DNA of 64,000 nucleotides from Saccharothrix sp. NRRL B-16314 (GCF_000716595.1 NZ_JNXC01000013.1:1-64000), one strand, 5' to 3'; positions 1-11,482 are shown, counted from the first letter of the stretch. Translations and numbers: made by a program. Notes: generated by a model not told the origin, from the letters alone.

Positions 1-2
1 CC

Positions 3-71
3 GCCGCCATCTGGCACAACGACCACACCGACCAGCCCGTCAAGCGATCACTGACCGCCTACGACCACTAA
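3..71 (+). CDS. C-terminal end of a transposase-like protein (partial)
   Basis: An open frame enters from the left edge and stops with TAA. The visible end reads WHNDHTDQPVKRSLTAYDH. This resembles the C-terminus of IS630-family DDE transposases (IWHN...KRSL.AYDH), by recall of the family. Only 22 residues are visible and no terminal inverted repeat can be seen, so whether the element is intact cannot be judged. It ends 21 bases before the convergent ABC permease stop. Confidence 0.5.
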   Translation, partial: AAIWHNDHTDQPVKRSLTAYDH

Positions 72-92
72 CGAGCCCTTGGACTTACTCAT

Positions 93-860
93 CTAGTCGA
101 GCGCCCGGCGCATGAAGCCGCGCATGCCCAGCGCGCCGAAGCCCAGGATCGACGCGATGAGCACCACGAAACACACCCACAGCGGCATGTGCTCGACGTT
201 CGGCACCAGCACGGCCCGCATGCCCTCGCTGACGTAGGTGAGCGGGTTGAGCGCGCACAGCACCTGGAACCAGCGCAGGCCGTCCAGCGCCGGCCACGGG
301 AACTGGGCCGAGCCCGTGAACAGCAGCGGCGTCAGGATCACCGCGAACATCACCGTGATGTGCCGCGGCGACACCGACGTGCCGATGACCATGCCCATCG
401 CCGCGCCCGCCAGCGAACCCAGGACGATCACCAGCAGGGCCACGGGCAGACCGGACAACGGCCAGCTGACGTCCAGCATGACGAACCCGATCGGGATCAT
501 CAGCACCGCCGCGAGCAGCCCGCGCAACGCCCCGAACACCATCTTCTCCACCGCGACCATCGGGATCGGGATGGGCGCCAGCAGCCGGTCCTCGATCTCG
601 CGCGTCCACGAGAAGTCCAGCACCAGGGGCAGCGTCGTGTTCTGCAACGCGCCCAGGAAGCCGTTCATCGCCACGATCCCCGGCAGCAGCACGGCGGCGA
701 AGTCGGCCTGCACGTACCCGATGTCGCCGAGCACCTTGGCGAAGATGAACAGGATGAAGAACGGCTGGATGATCACCTGCGCGAGGAAGCTCGGCAGCTC
801 CCGGCCGGTGACGAAGACATCGCGCCACAGGATGGCGTTGAACGTGCGCAGCGACGTCAT
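93..860 (-). CDS. ABC-2 type transporter permease (DrrB-like)
   Basis: This 255-residue integral membrane protein is the permease half of a DrrAB-type efflux ABC transporter in the cytoplasmic membrane. It has about six hydrophobic segments and the ABC-2 permease pattern (N-terminal cytoplasmic helix, then a long TM1). The chosen ATG overlaps the stop of the ATPase gene upstream by four bases (ATGA), implying translational coupling. A longer frame continues upstream but only as a shadow inside the ATPase gene. Exported substrate is unknown; relatives move drugs, lipids or polysaccharides. Confidence 0.85.
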   Translation of the reverse strand: MTSLRTFNAILWRDVFVTGRELPSFLAQVIIQPFFILFIFAKVLGDIGYVQADFAAVLLPGIVAMNGFLGALQNTTLPLVLDFSWTREIEDRLLAPIPIPMVAVEKMVFGALRGLLAAVLMIPIGFVMLDVSWPLSGLPVALLVIVLGSLAGAAMGMVIGTSVSPRHITVMFAVILTPLLFTGSAQFPWPALDGLRWFQVLCALNPLTYVSEGMRAVLVPNVEHMPLWVCFVVLIASILGFGALGMRGFMRRALD

Positions 861-1810
861 CGCAGCTCCCGGCCGGTCAGGTGGATGAAGACGTCTTCGA
901 GGCTCGGCGTGCCGATGGACAGGTCCGTGACCGCGGTGCCGAGCCGTTCCAGCGTGCGCAGGACCTCGGGCAGCGCCACGGCGGGCGCGACGTCCGTGTA
1001 GAGGCGGAACATCTCCTGCACGTGCTCCACGCGTTGCACGCCCTCGACCTTCGCCAACCCCTCCGTCACCGGATCGGGGCTCGTGCCGTCGAGGGCGACG
1101 GTGACGCTGAGCGTCGTGCTGCCGGGCAGGGTCTTGGTCAACTCGCCGGGGGAGTCCAGCGCGAGCAGCTTGCCGTGGTCGACGATGCCGACCCGGTCGC
1201 ACAGCTTCTGCGCCTCGTCCATGTCGTGCGTGGTGAGCACGACCGTGACGCCGTCCGCGTGCAGGGCGGCCACCCGGTCGTGCACGAAGAGCCTGGCCTG
1301 CGGGTCGAGACCGGTGGACGGCTCGTCCAGGAACAGCACCTTAGGCCGGTGCATCAGGGCGCGGGCGATCATCAGCCGCTGCGCCTGACCGCCGGAGAGC
1401 GTGTCCACGAGGCTCTTCGCGTGGTCCTTGAGCCCCATCCGCTCCAGGATCTCGTCGGCCAGCCTGACCCGCTCGGTGCGGCCGATGCCGTGGTAGGCGG
1501 CGTGGAACAGCAGGTTGTGCCGGACGTTCAGCGCGCGGTCCAGGTTGTTGCGCTGCGGGACCACGGCGAGCATCCGGCGTGCCCGCTGGGAGTCCGCGAC
1601 CACGTCGACGCCCTCCACCAGGGCCTGGCCGGAAGTAGGCCGGACCCTGGTGGTCAGGACGCCGACGGTGGTCGTCTTGCCTGCCCCGTTCGGGCCGAGC
1701 AGCCCGAACACCTCACCCCTGCGGACCGCGAAGCCCAGCCCGTCCACCGCCGGTTTCCGGCCCTTTTTGTAGACCTTCACCAGGTCCGTCACCGCTACGG
1801 CTTCGTCCAC
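857..1810 (-). CDS. ABC transporter ATP-binding protein (DrrA-like)
   Basis: This 317-residue ATPase energises the adjacent ABC-2 permease. It shows Walker A GPNGAGKT at residues 39-46, signature LSGGQ at 138-142 and Walker B KVLFLDEP at 157-164, followed by the C-terminal extension typical of the DrrA/DUF4162 group that contacts the permease. It is first in a two-gene operon. Daunorubicin-resistance-like annotation is common for this family but the true substrate cannot be read from sequence. Confidence 0.88.
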   Translation of the reverse strand: MDEAVAVTDLVKVYKKGRKPAVDGLGFAVRRGEVFGLLGPNGAGKTTTVGVLTTRVRPTSGQALVEGVDVVADSQRARRMLAVVPQRNNLDRALNVRHNLLFHAAYHGIGRTERVRLADEILERMGLKDHAKSLVDTLSGGQAQRLMIARALMHRPKVLFLDEPSTGLDPQARLFVHDRVAALHADGVTVVLTTHDMDEAQKLCDRVGIVDHGKLLALDSPGELTKTLPGSTTLSVTVALDGTSPDPVTEGLAKVEGVQRVEHVQEMFRLYTDVAPAVALPEVLRTLERLGTAVTDLSIGTPSLEDVFIHLTGRELR

Positions 1811-1857
1811 CCGACCAGCCTAATCGGAGCGGTGACGGGCGTTCACCGGATTAACGA

Positions 1858-3862
<2,005 letters not shown>

Positions 3863-5398
3863 TCACCCGTTTGTGTCGTCCTGGGCCGCTGCACGTTGCG
3901 GCAAGAGGGCGCGGACCGTGTCGATCGTGTCCGCCTCGCCCGCGTCCTTGTCCGGCCGGTACCGCAGGACCCGGGCGAACCTCAGCGCCACCCCACCAGG
4001 ATATCGAGGGCTGACCTGCACACCGTCCAGTTCGATCTCTATCACCAGTTCGGGTCTCACCAGCACGACCCAGTCCGACTTCTCCGTCGCGATCGCCATC
4101 AGCTCCCGCGTCTGCCACGCCAGCAACTCGTCCGTCAGACCCTTGAACGTCTTCCCCACCATCACCGGCGGCCCGCCATCCGGATCCCGCGCCCCCAGGT
4201 GGAGGTTCGACAGCAACCCCTTCCGCCGCCCGCTGCCCCACTCGACGCCGAGCACCACCAGGTCCAGCGTGTGCACCGGCTTCACCTTCTGCCACGCCCG
4301 CCCGCGCCGCCCCGCCGCGTACACCGACTCCAGCGCCTTCACCATCACGCCCTCGTGCCCGGCGTCCAGCGACTCGGTCACGACCCGGGCCGCCTGGTCC
4401 TCCGTCGGCCCCACCACCCCGGGAATGACGTGCGAGCCCGCCACCGACCGCAACGCCTCCAAGCGCGTCCCCAGCGGTTCGTCCAGCAGGTCGACCCCGT
4501 CCAGGTGCAGGCAGTCGAAGAAGAACGGGCTCAGCAACAGCTCCCGGACGTCCCTCGCCCCGAACCTGCTCATCGTCTCCTGGAACGGCCGCGGCTTGCC
4601 GTCGTCGGTCAACGCCAGCGTCTCACCGTCCAGCACCACCGACCGGCAAGGCAGCTCCCGCACCAACGCCACCAGCTCCGGCACGGTCCCGGTGATCTCC
4701 CGCAACGTCCGCGTGAAGATCCGCACCTCGTCCCCCGACCGGTGCACCTGGATCCGCGCGCCGTCGAGCTTGTGCTCCACCACGCACGACCCCAACTCGG
4801 CCAACGCCGCCGTCAGCGACTCCGCCGGCGACGCCAGCATCGGCCGCACCGGACGCCCCACCTCCAGCCGGAACGCCGCCAGCGCCTCCTCCCCGGTCAT
4901 CGCGGCGACGGCGGTCCCGGGCAGCGAGCCGGACAGCATGAACGCCCGCCGCACCACCTCGCCGGGCACGTCGGCCGCACGGGCGATCGCGTCCAGCATC
5001 ACCCCTTCGAGTGCACCTTGACGCAGTTCCCCGGTCAGCAGCCGACGCAGGAAGTCCTGCTCGGCCTCGGTGGCCCTGCCGAACAGGTCGGTCAGCAGGG
5101 CCGACCGTCTCGCCGTCGACCCCTTCCCGCTCGTCGACGCGATCGCGCCCAACGCCGAATCCACATCGGACACCGTGAGCGAAGGCGTCGACGCCGGCGG
5201 AACGGCCAGGTCGAACACGGTCCGCCAGCCCGCGCCGATGCGCCCCTGGCTGGGCACCCCGACCAGGAACGACACCACCGCGGGCGTCGTCATCCGGCGC
5301 ACCAGCCCGGCCAGGGCGGCGACCTTGGCCAGGCGGGAACGCGTCGCCGCCACCACGGCGGACGTCTCGACGAGTTCGCTGAACAACACGTCGACCAT
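3863..5398 (-). CDS. ligB: ATP-dependent DNA ligase (LigB-like)
   Basis: This 511-residue enzyme seals nicks using ATP, forming an enzyme-AMP intermediate. The adenylation motif EHKLDGARIQ places the catalytic lysine at Lys210; downstream motifs include LDGETLAL and EGVMVKALESVY, and the C-terminal OB-fold region ends with RFARVLRYRPDKD. The N-terminal DNA-binding region of about 190 residues is the usual actinobacterial LigB layout. The ATG giving MVDVLFSEL aligns with mycobacterial LigB; seven more codons upstream are open. Actinobacteria also carry an NAD-dependent LigA, so this is probably an accessory repair ligase. Confidence 0.88.
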   Translation of the reverse strand: MVDVLFSELVETSAVVAATRSRLAKVAALAGLVRRMTTPAVVSFLVGVPSQGRIGAGWRTVFDLAVPPASTPSLTVSDVDSALGAIASTSGKGSTARRSALLTDLFGRATEAEQDFLRRLLTGELRQGALEGVMLDAIARAADVPGEVVRRAFMLSGSLPGTAVAAMTGEEALAAFRLEVGRPVRPMLASPAESLTAALAELGSCVVEHKLDGARIQVHRSGDEVRIFTRTLREITGTVPELVALVRELPCRSVVLDGETLALTDDGKPRPFQETMSRFGARDVRELLLSPFFFDCLHLDGVDLLDEPLGTRLEALRSVAGSHVIPGVVGPTEDQAARVVTESLDAGHEGVMVKALESVYAAGRRGRAWQKVKPVHTLDLVVLGVEWGSGRRKGLLSNLHLGARDPDGGPPVMVGKTFKGLTDELLAWQTRELMAIATEKSDWVVLVRPELVIEIELDGVQVSPRYPGGVALRFARVLRYRPDKDAGEADTIDTVRALLPQRAAAQDDTNG

Positions 5399-5426
5399 GG
5401 TGCACCCGACCCCCGACAAAAGCCGG

Positions 5427-6797
5427 TCAGCAGGCCGCGCGGAGCTCCCGGACCGCCTCCCGCAGCCGGTCCGGCGTCAGCGCCGCATACCCGAGGACCA
5501 GGCCCGGGAACGTCGGCGTGCGGGCGTAGGCGGCCAAAGCCGGTGCGTTGACGCCTCGCCGGGCCAGCCTGGCCTGCAACGCCGAGTCGTCGGTCCCCTC
5601 CGGCAGCCGCACCACCACGTGCAGGCCGGCGGCCACCCCGATCGGCTCCCAGGCGGGCAGGACGTTCCGCAGCTCGTCCAGCAACGCGTCCCGCCGCGCC
5701 CGGTACAGCTGGCGCGTGCGGCGCAGGTGCCGGTCGTACCCGCCGGTGTCGAGCAGCCGGGCGAACGCCGCCTGGTGCAAGGTGCCGGTGCCGAGGTCGT
5801 CCAAGCGCTTGCGGTCGACCACGGCATCGCGCAGGGCGGGCGGTAGCACCAACCACCCCAGCCGCAACGCGGGTGCCAGGACCTTGCTCGCACTGCCCTG
5901 GTACACCACCCGCGTCGGGTCGAGCGCCTGCATCGCACCCAGTGCGGGCCGGTCGTAGCGGTGTTCGGCGTCGTAGTCGTCTTCCACCACGACTCCGTCG
6001 CACGCCCGCGCCCAGTCCAACAGCGCACGCCGACGCGTCGGGTGCAGCACCACACCCAGCGGGAACTGGTGCGCGGCCGTGACGAAAACCGCCCGACAGT
6101 CCGAAGTGGACAGCACGTCGACGCGGAGGCCGTGGTCGTCGACGGGGACGGGGCAGATGGTCAAGCCGTGTGACGCCAGCATCTCCGCGGCACCGGGGTG
6201 GCTCGGTTCCTCGACCGCCACGCTGCGGTGCCCGGCCGCCTGCAACACCCGTCCCAGCAACGAAATCCCCTCGGCCGCGCCGTTCGTGACGACCACTTCG
6301 GACGGTCGCGCGGCCACCGCCCGCACCCGACCCAGGTAGTCCGCCAGCTCCCGCCGCAACGGCCCGAAACCGGCCGGGTCCGGGTAGCCGAGGTCGTCGG
6401 TGGACAGGTCCGCCAACGCCGACTTCTGCGCCTGCAACCACTCCTCGCGCGGGAACGCGCTCAACGCGGGCACGCCCGGCCGCAGGTCGTAGCGGAACTT
6501 CGGCGCGGGTTCCGGCTCGCCGGCGACCGCGCCCGGCCACGTGCAGGTGGCCGCGACGGTCGTGCCCGAGCCGCGCCGCGCGGTCAGGTAGCCCTCGCCG
6601 ATGAGCTGCTCGTAGGCGGACGTGACGGTGCCGCGGGCGACGCCGAGCTGCGCCGCCAGGTCCCGGCTGGACGGCAGGCGGGTGCCCGGCGCGAGCCGCC
6701 CGTCCCGCACCGCGCGGCGCAGCTCGGACTCGACCGCGCGCCGGCCGTTCGCGGCGGGGAGGAGGAGTTCCCGGTAAGTGGTCCAGTTGGAGGGCAT
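5427..6797 (-). CDS. MocR/PdxR-family transcriptional regulator (GntR-aminotransferase fusion)
   Basis: The 456-residue protein has an N-terminal GntR winged helix (residues about 8-80, with SRDLAAQLGVARGTVTSAYEQL) fused to a fold-type I aminotransferase-like domain. The PLP lysine is Lys305 in GSASKVLAP, and a DDYDAEHRY motif precedes it. MocR proteins usually use PLP as an effector. It is divergent from an EamA transporter 48 bases away, the classic arrangement in which the regulator controls the divergent gene. The upstream open frame overlaps that transporter and is rejected. Confidence 0.88.
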   Translation of the reverse strand: MPSNWTTYRELLLPAANGRRAVESELRRAVRDGRLAPGTRLPSSRDLAAQLGVARGTVTSAYEQLIGEGYLTARRGSGTTVAATCTWPGAVAGEPEPAPKFRYDLRPGVPALSAFPREEWLQAQKSALADLSTDDLGYPDPAGFGPLRRELADYLGRVRAVAARPSEVVVTNGAAEGISLLGRVLQAAGHRSVAVEEPSHPGAAEMLASHGLTICPVPVDDHGLRVDVLSTSDCRAVFVTAAHQFPLGVVLHPTRRRALLDWARACDGVVVEDDYDAEHRYDRPALGAMQALDPTRVVYQGSASKVLAPALRLGWLVLPPALRDAVVDRKRLDDLGTGTLHQAAFARLLDTGGYDRHLRRTRQLYRARRDALLDELRNVLPAWEPIGVAAGLHVVVRLPEGTDDSALQARLARRGVNAPALAAYARTPTFPGLVLGYAALTPDRLREAVRELRAAC

Positions 6798-6845
6798 CGA
6801 AGTGGAGCTTAAGCCTGGACCACCTCTCGCGCAGAGTCGTCCACC

Positions 6846-7772
6846 ATGAGAACCGCGACCATGAGGTCCACGAAGAGCGCGATCGCGGCCGGTGCCCTGA
6901 CGTCGGTGATCGTGGGCGCGTCCGTGCCGGTGACCGGGATGCTGCAGGGCTACCCGCTGCTCACGGGACAGGCGATGCGGTACGGGCTGGGTGCGTTGGT
7001 GCTGCTCGGGTGGATCGCGCTGCGGGGCGGGCGGCTGCCGGTGCCGGGGCGGCGGGACTGGCCGGCGCTGATCGGGCTGGTGACGACCGGGATGCTCGGG
7101 TTCACCGCGTGCGTGCTGTACGCGCAGCGGTACGCCGAGCCGGGGTTCGTCGCGGCCGTGCTCGGCGCGAGCCCGTTGGTGCTGGCGCTGGCGGTGCCGC
7201 TGGTGGCGGGGCGGAAACCGGCCGTGCCCGCGGTGGTGGGCGCCGTGGTCGTGGTCGGCGGGGTGGTGGTGCTGTCCGGCGGCGGGTCGTGGCACGGGCC
7301 GGGGTTGGTGCTCGCGCTGTCGACGATGGCGGCCGAGGTCTCGTTCACGCTGTTCGCGGTGGGGGTGGTTCGGCGGTTGGGCGGGGTGGCGGTGGCGACG
7401 TGGTGCTGCCTGATCGCGGCCGTGGTCGGCGGGGTGTTGGGGACGGTGTTCGGCGGGTGGCAGGTGCCGACGGTGCGGGAGGGCGTGGCGCTCGTCGTGC
7501 TGGGGGTCGTGCTGACGGCCTTGGCGTTCGGGCTCTGGTACTTCGCGGTGGCGCGGTTGGGCGCGGACCGGGCCGGGGTGCTGATCGGGTTGATGCCGGT
7601 GGCGGGGCTGGGCGCGTCGGTCGCGTTGGGTGCGCAGGAGCTGACGGCGGTGGCGTTGCTGGGCGCGGTGGCGGTGGCGTGCGGTTGCGTGATCGGGCTG
7701 CGGGGGCGGACGGCCGCCGACCGACCGCCCCAGGCCGACCCGAACGTCCGGCTCGCGCGTTCTGAGCGTTGA
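6846..7772 (+). CDS. EamA/DMT-superfamily transporter
   Basis: The 308-residue protein is almost entirely hydrophobic, with about ten transmembrane helices in two repeated halves, as in drug/metabolite exporters (EamA). A second ATG at 6861 is also possible. Its divergent MocR neighbour is probably its regulator. Its last codons (ARSER-stop) run into the 22-bp intergenic array: the stop TGA is part of the divergent array unit at 7764. Substrate unknown; exporters paired with MocR regulators often handle amino-acid or vitamin-like compounds. Confidence 0.82.
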   Translation: MRTATMRSTKSAIAAGALTSVIVGASVPVTGMLQGYPLLTGQAMRYGLGALVLLGWIALRGGRLPVPGRRDWPALIGLVTTGMLGFTACVLYAQRYAEPGFVAAVLGASPLVLALAVPLVAGRKPAVPAVVGAVVVVGGVVVLSGGGSWHGPGLVLALSTMAAEVSFTLFAVGVVRRLGGVAVATWCCLIAAVVGGVLGTVFGGWQVPTVREGVALVVLGVVLTALAFGLWYFAVARLGADRAGVLIGLMPVAGLGASVALGAQELTAVALLGAVAVACGCVIGLRGRTAADRPPQADPNVRLARSER

Positions 7773-7851
7773 ACTCAGGGGTCCTGAACGTAGGACTCAC
7801 GCGACCGGAACGTAGGACTCACGGGTCCTGAATGTAGGACTCACGGGGTTA
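7764..7851 (+). repeat. 22-bp-period intergenic array, single half (site A)
   Basis: Four units with an exact 22-bp step begin at 7764 (GAGCGTTGAACTC), 7786, 7808 (GAACGTAGGACTCAC) and 7830 (GAATGTAGGACTCAC). The array fills the gap between the convergent EamA gene (stop 7770-7772, inside the first unit) and fumC (stop 7849-7851, four bases after the last core). A degenerate GAACGT at 7742 keeps the same phase inside the EamA coding end. Matching arrays lie at 44221 and 60992. Confidence 0.9.
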
Positions 7852-9243
7852 TTGGTTGCCTTTGGCCATGCGGAGGACGTCCAGGGCCTCGTCCAGTTGG
7901 GCTTCGGTGAGCTTGGCGGGGACGTGGCCGCGTTCCAGGACCACCTCGCGGATGGTCTTGCGCTCCTTGAGGGACTGCTTGGCGATCGACGCGGCCTCCT
8001 CGTAGCCGAGGTACCGGTTCAGGGGCGTGACGACGGACGGCGACGACTCGGCGTACTCGCGCATCCGCTCCACCTGCGGCGCGGCGCCGGTGAGGACCTT
8101 GTCGGCGAGGAGGCGGGCGACGGCGGCGAGGAGGCGGGACGACTCCAGGACGTTGCGGGCGATCACGGGCAGCATCACGTTCAGCTGGAAGTTGCCCTGG
8201 GAGCCCGCGAACGCCACCGCCGCGTCGTTGCCGATCACCTGCGCCACCACCATCATCGTGGCCTCGGAGATCACCGGGTTCACCTTGCCCGGCATGATCG
8301 ACGAGCCCGGCTGGAGGTCGGGCAGCGCCAGCTCGCCGAGGCCGGTGCGGGGGCCGGAGCCGAGCCAGCGGAGGTCGTTCGCGATCTTGTACAGGCCCAC
8401 GGCGGTGGCCCGCAGCTGCCCCGAGATCTCGACCACGCCGTCCTGCGTGGCCTGGGCCTCGAAGTGGTCGCGCGCCTCGGTCAGGGGCAGCCCGGTCACC
8501 GACGCCAGTTCGGCGGACACGGCGGCGCCGAAGCCCGCCGGTGCGTTCAGGCCGCTGCCGACGGCCGTGCCGCCGATGGGCAGCTCGGCCAGGCGCGGGA
8601 GCGACGACGTCAGGCGCTCGACGCCGTAGCGGACCTGGGTGGCCCACGCGCCGGCCTCCTGGCCCAGGGTGATCGGCACGGCGTCCATGAGGTGCGTGCG
8701 ACCGGACTTCACCAGGGACGTCCAGTCCGCGGCACGGGCGTCCAGCACCGACACCAGGTGCTCCAGAGCGGGGATCACGTCGCGCGCCACGGCCTCCGTC
8801 GCCGCGACCCGCAACGTCGTCGGGAACGTGTCGTTGGACGACTGCGACGCGTTGACGTGGTCGTTCGGGTGCACCTCGCGGCCGGACGCGCGGGAGGCGA
8901 GGGTGGCGATGACCTCGTTCGCGTTCATGTTGGACGACGTCCCGGACCCGGTCTGGAACACGTCCACCGGGAAGTGGGCGTCGTGCTCGCCCGCCGCGAC
9001 GGCGTCGGCGGCCGACGCGATGGCCGCCGCGACTTCGGGTTCCAGTACCCCCAACCGCTCGTTCACCCGGGCCGCGGCGGCCTTCAGCAGGCCGAGCGCG
9101 CGGATCTGGGCGCGCTCCAGGCCCCGCCCCGAGATCGGGAAGTTCTCCACCGCTCGCTGCGTCTGCGCACGCCACAGCGCGTCGACCGGCACCCTGACCT
9201 CGCCCATGGTGTCGTGCTCGACGCGGTACTCCTGTTCTGCCAT
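7849..9243 (-). CDS. fumC: Class II fumarate hydratase
   Basis: This 464-residue TCA-cycle enzyme reversibly hydrates fumarate to L-malate. It has the fumarase/aspartase signature [12 protein letters not shown] near residue 315, and SGRTHLMDA and [11 protein letters not shown] typical of FumC. The ATG giving [19 protein letters not shown] matches the family N-terminus; the open frame extends 17 codons further without similarity. In mycobacteria fum is close to glpX as it is here. The gene ends in the repeat array shared with the convergent EamA gene. Confidence 0.95.
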   Translation of the reverse strand: MAEQEYRVEHDTMGEVRVPVDALWRAQTQRAVENFPISGRGLERAQIRALGLLKAAAARVNERLGVLEPEVAAAIASAADAVAAGEHDAHFPVDVFQTGSGTSSNMNANEVIATLASRASGREVHPNDHVNASQSSNDTFPTTLRVAATEAVARDVIPALEHLVSVLDARAADWTSLVKSGRTHLMDAVPITLGQEAGAWATQVRYGVERLTSSLPRLAELPIGGTAVGSGLNAPAGFGAAVSAELASVTGLPLTEARDHFEAQATQDGVVEISGQLRATAVGLYKIANDLRWLGSGPRTGLGELALPDLQPGSSIMPGKVNPVISEATMMVVAQVIGNDAAVAFAGSQGNFQLNVMLPVIARNVLESSRLLAAVARLLADKVLTGAAPQVERMREYAESSPSVVTPLNRYLGYEEAASIAKQSLKERKTIREVVLERGHVPAKLTEAQLDEALDVLRMAKGNQ

Positions 9244-9307
9244 GCCACCGAGTTTGGACCGGCTTGCCTTACTGGGCACGGTGGGCTGGAACACCTAAGG
9301 TCGAGGC

Positions 9308-10279
9308 ATGGAGCTTGAGGTCGACCTGCTCATCGTCGGTGCGGGCCCGACGGGGTTGTTCGGGGCGTACTACGCGGGATTCCGGGACCTGTCGGTGGCG
9401 GTCGTCGACGCGCTGCCCGAGGCGGGCGGCCAGATCACCGCGATGTACCCGGAAAAGATGATCTTCGACGTGGCCGGGTTCCCGGCGGTCCGCGGCCGGG
9501 AGCTGGTGACGGCGCTCGTGCAGCAGGCCGACCAGTGGAAGCCGACCTACCTGCTCGGCCGCCAGGCCCGGACGCTGTCCGATGTGGACGGTCGGCTGGA
9601 GATCGGGCTGGCCGACGGTGGCGTGGTGCGCGCCGGCGCGGTGCTGATCACGGCCGGCATCGGCGAGTTCCGGCCGAGGCCGCTGCCCGCGGGCGACGGC
9701 TGGCTGGACCGGGGCATGGTGCACTTCGTGCCCAAGCTGAACGTGCACACCGGCCAGGACGTGGTGGTCGTCGGCGGCGGTGACTCGGCGTTCGACTGGG
9801 CGCTCGCGCTGCACCCGATCGCGGCCAGCGTCACGCTGGTGCACCGCCGCGCGACGTTCCGCGCACACCCGCCGACAGTGCGGCAGGTGCGCGAGCTCGG
9901 CGTGGAGATCATCACCGACGCCGAGGTGCTGGAACTGCGCGGCGACCCGGAACTGGCCGAGGTCGAGGTGGCCATCAAGGGCGGCGACCGCAAGGTGCTG
10001 CCCGCGCAGGCCGTCGTCGCGGCCCTCGGCTTCACCGCGGACCTCGGGCCGATCGAGTCGTGGGGCCTGGAGTTGGACCACCGGGCGGTGCTGGTGGACA
10101 CCACCATGCGCACCGCCCGGGACCGCGTCTACGCGGCGGGCGACGTGGCCCAGTACCCCGGCAAGGTCAAGCTGATCGCCACGGGCTTCGGTGAGGCCGC
10201 CACCGCGGTCAACAACATCGCCGTCCTGCTCAACCCCTCGGCCCACCTGTTCCCGGGCCACTCCAGCAACGCCGGCTAG
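9308..10279 (+). CDS. Ferredoxin--NADP reductase type 2 (thioredoxin-reductase-like)
   Basis: The 323-residue flavoprotein has an FAD dinucleotide motif GAGPTGLFGAYYAG at residues 11-24 and an NAD(P)H motif VVGGGDSAFDWAL near residues 153-165. It lacks the CxxC redox pair of thioredoxin reductase, which fits the TrxR-like ferredoxin/flavodoxin reductase (FNR2) family. The C-terminal GDVAQYPGKVKLIATGFGEA is characteristic. It starts 64 bases from divergent fumC and is probably monocistronic. Confidence 0.88.
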   Translation: MELEVDLLIVGAGPTGLFGAYYAGFRDLSVAVVDALPEAGGQITAMYPEKMIFDVAGFPAVRGRELVTALVQQADQWKPTYLLGRQARTLSDVDGRLEIGLADGGVVRAGAVLITAGIGEFRPRPLPAGDGWLDRGMVHFVPKLNVHTGQDVVVVGGGDSAFDWALALHPIAASVTLVHRRATFRAHPPTVRQVRELGVEIITDAEVLELRGDPELAEVEVAIKGGDRKVLPAQAVVAALGFTADLGPIESWGLELDHRAVLVDTTMRTARDRVYAAGDVAQYPGKVKLIATGFGEAATAVNNIAVLLNPSAHLFPGHSSNAG

Positions 10280-10282
10280 GGG

Positions 10283-10711
10283 CTAGGGCACCACCTGGAC
10301 CTGCTCACCGGGGAACAGGTTGTCGAAGAACGTCACGGCCGCGTCGTGCGACAGGTGCACGCAGCCGTGCGACAACTCCGTCAGGCTGCCCTCGTGGAAG
10401 GCGATGCCGCTGCCGGTGAAGTACACCGAGAACGGCATGGGCGCGTTGTACGGCACGCTCCAGTCGTCACGGACCTTGCGCAGGACGGGGAACGTGCCGA
10501 CCGGCGTGCCGTAGCCGGGCCGGCCGTGCGTCACCGGTACCGGGCGGTAGCTCGCGTTGCCCCGGAAGACGAGCCACGCCTGGTTGGTGGACAACTTCAG
10601 GCACGCCCCGTCCGTGATGGAGCAGGGCGTGCCGGTTGACGCGGATACGGGTGCCGCGAGGCCTAACAGCAGGGCGGACGCGGCGAGAACGGTGCCGAAC
10701 GTCTTCTTCAT
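10283..10711 (-). CDS. L,D-transpeptidase, secreted (YkuD domain)
   Basis: The 142-residue protein has a Sec signal peptide (MKKTFGTVLAASALLLGLAA, then a PVSAS cleavage region) and one YkuD catalytic domain ending HEGSLTELSHGCVHLS, with Cys117 as nucleophile. Such enzymes form 3-3 peptidoglycan cross-links or attach proteins to the wall. It is very small: the domain with no binding modules. It is followed 57 bases upstream by a paralogue with near-identical domain order, so this is a tandem duplication. Confidence 0.85.
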   Translation of the reverse strand: MKKTFGTVLAASALLLGLAAPVSASTGTPCSITDGACLKLSTNQAWLVFRGNASYRPVPVTHGRPGYGTPVGTFPVLRKVRDDWSVPYNAPMPFSVYFTGSGIAFHEGSLTELSHGCVHLSHDAAVTFFDNLFPGEQVQVVP

Positions 10712-10767
10712 CGCGAATCACTCCTCGACCCCGGTTACCCGATCGTGGGGTGATTTCACACGTCCGA

Positions 10768-11397
10768 TCAAGCGGCGACCTGAACCTGGTCACCCACTCG
10801 GAGGGTGTTGAAGTAGGTCGCCGCCGCGTCGCGGGACAGGTGGATGCAGCCGTGCGACTCCTGGGTGAGGCTGCCCTCGTGGAACGCGATGCCGCTGCTG
10901 GTGAAGTACGTCGAGAACGGCATCGGTCCGTTGTAGGGGATGCTCCAGTCGTCGCGGACCTTCCACAGGACCGGGAAGTAGCCGACGGGCGTCTCGTAGC
11001 CGGGCTGCCCGGACGTCGTCGGCACCGGCCCGTAGCTGATCTTGCCCCCGCTGATCAGCCACGACTGGTTGGTCGACAGCTGGACGCACGCGCCCTCGGT
11101 GATGTCGCACGGCGTGCCGGGCACGGTCACCGGCGGTGGTGCCGGCGCGGGCTGCGGCTCCGGGGTCTTCGAGGTCGGCTCGGGTGCCGGTTCGGGCGAC
11201 GGTTCGGGCACGGGCACCGGCTCGGGTGCCGGCGTCGGCACGGGCGCCTCCGACGGAGCCGCCGAGGATGAGGGCACCGAGGAAGAAGACGAGGACGAGG
11301 ACGACTCGGTCGGCGCTGGAGCCGGTCCGGCCGCCTGCTCCGACGTCCCGCACGCCGTTGCCAGGAAAGCGATTGCCACCAATGCCGCTCTACGCAT
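10768..11397 (-). CDS. L,D-transpeptidase lipoprotein (YkuD domain, Ser/Pro/Glu-rich linker)
   Basis: The 209-residue protein begins with a lipoprotein signal (FLATAC, lipidated Cys16). It continues with a Ser-rich stretch (about residues 34-48) and a Pro/Glu-rich spacer (to about residue 95), then a YkuD domain ending HEGSLTQESHGCIHLS with Cys184 as nucleophile. The domain is closely similar to the adjacent secreted paralogue. The difference is membrane anchoring through a long disordered spacer, which would hold the catalytic domain out in the wall. Confidence 0.86.
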   Translation of the reverse strand: MRRAALVAIAFLATACGTSEQAAGPAPAPTESSSSSSSSSVPSSSAAPSEAPVPTPAPEPVPVPEPSPEPAPEPTSKTPEPQPAPAPPPVTVPGTPCDITEGACVQLSTNQSWLISGGKISYGPVPTTSGQPGYETPVGYFPVLWKVRDDWSIPYNGPMPFSTYFTSSGIAFHEGSLTQESHGCIHLSRDAAATYFNTLRVGDQVQVAA

Positions 11398-11482
11398 CGC
11401 GCACCCCCAGGATCATGCTGTTCTGACCTGGAGACGCCGCCCGCGAGCGCCGGGTTGCCAGCCGCCGGGTAACGAATCGATC

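Noticed and set aside
6798..7295. N-terminal extension of the MocR regulator
   Set aside because: Runs antisense through the EamA gene; the GntR helix begins right after ATG 6797.
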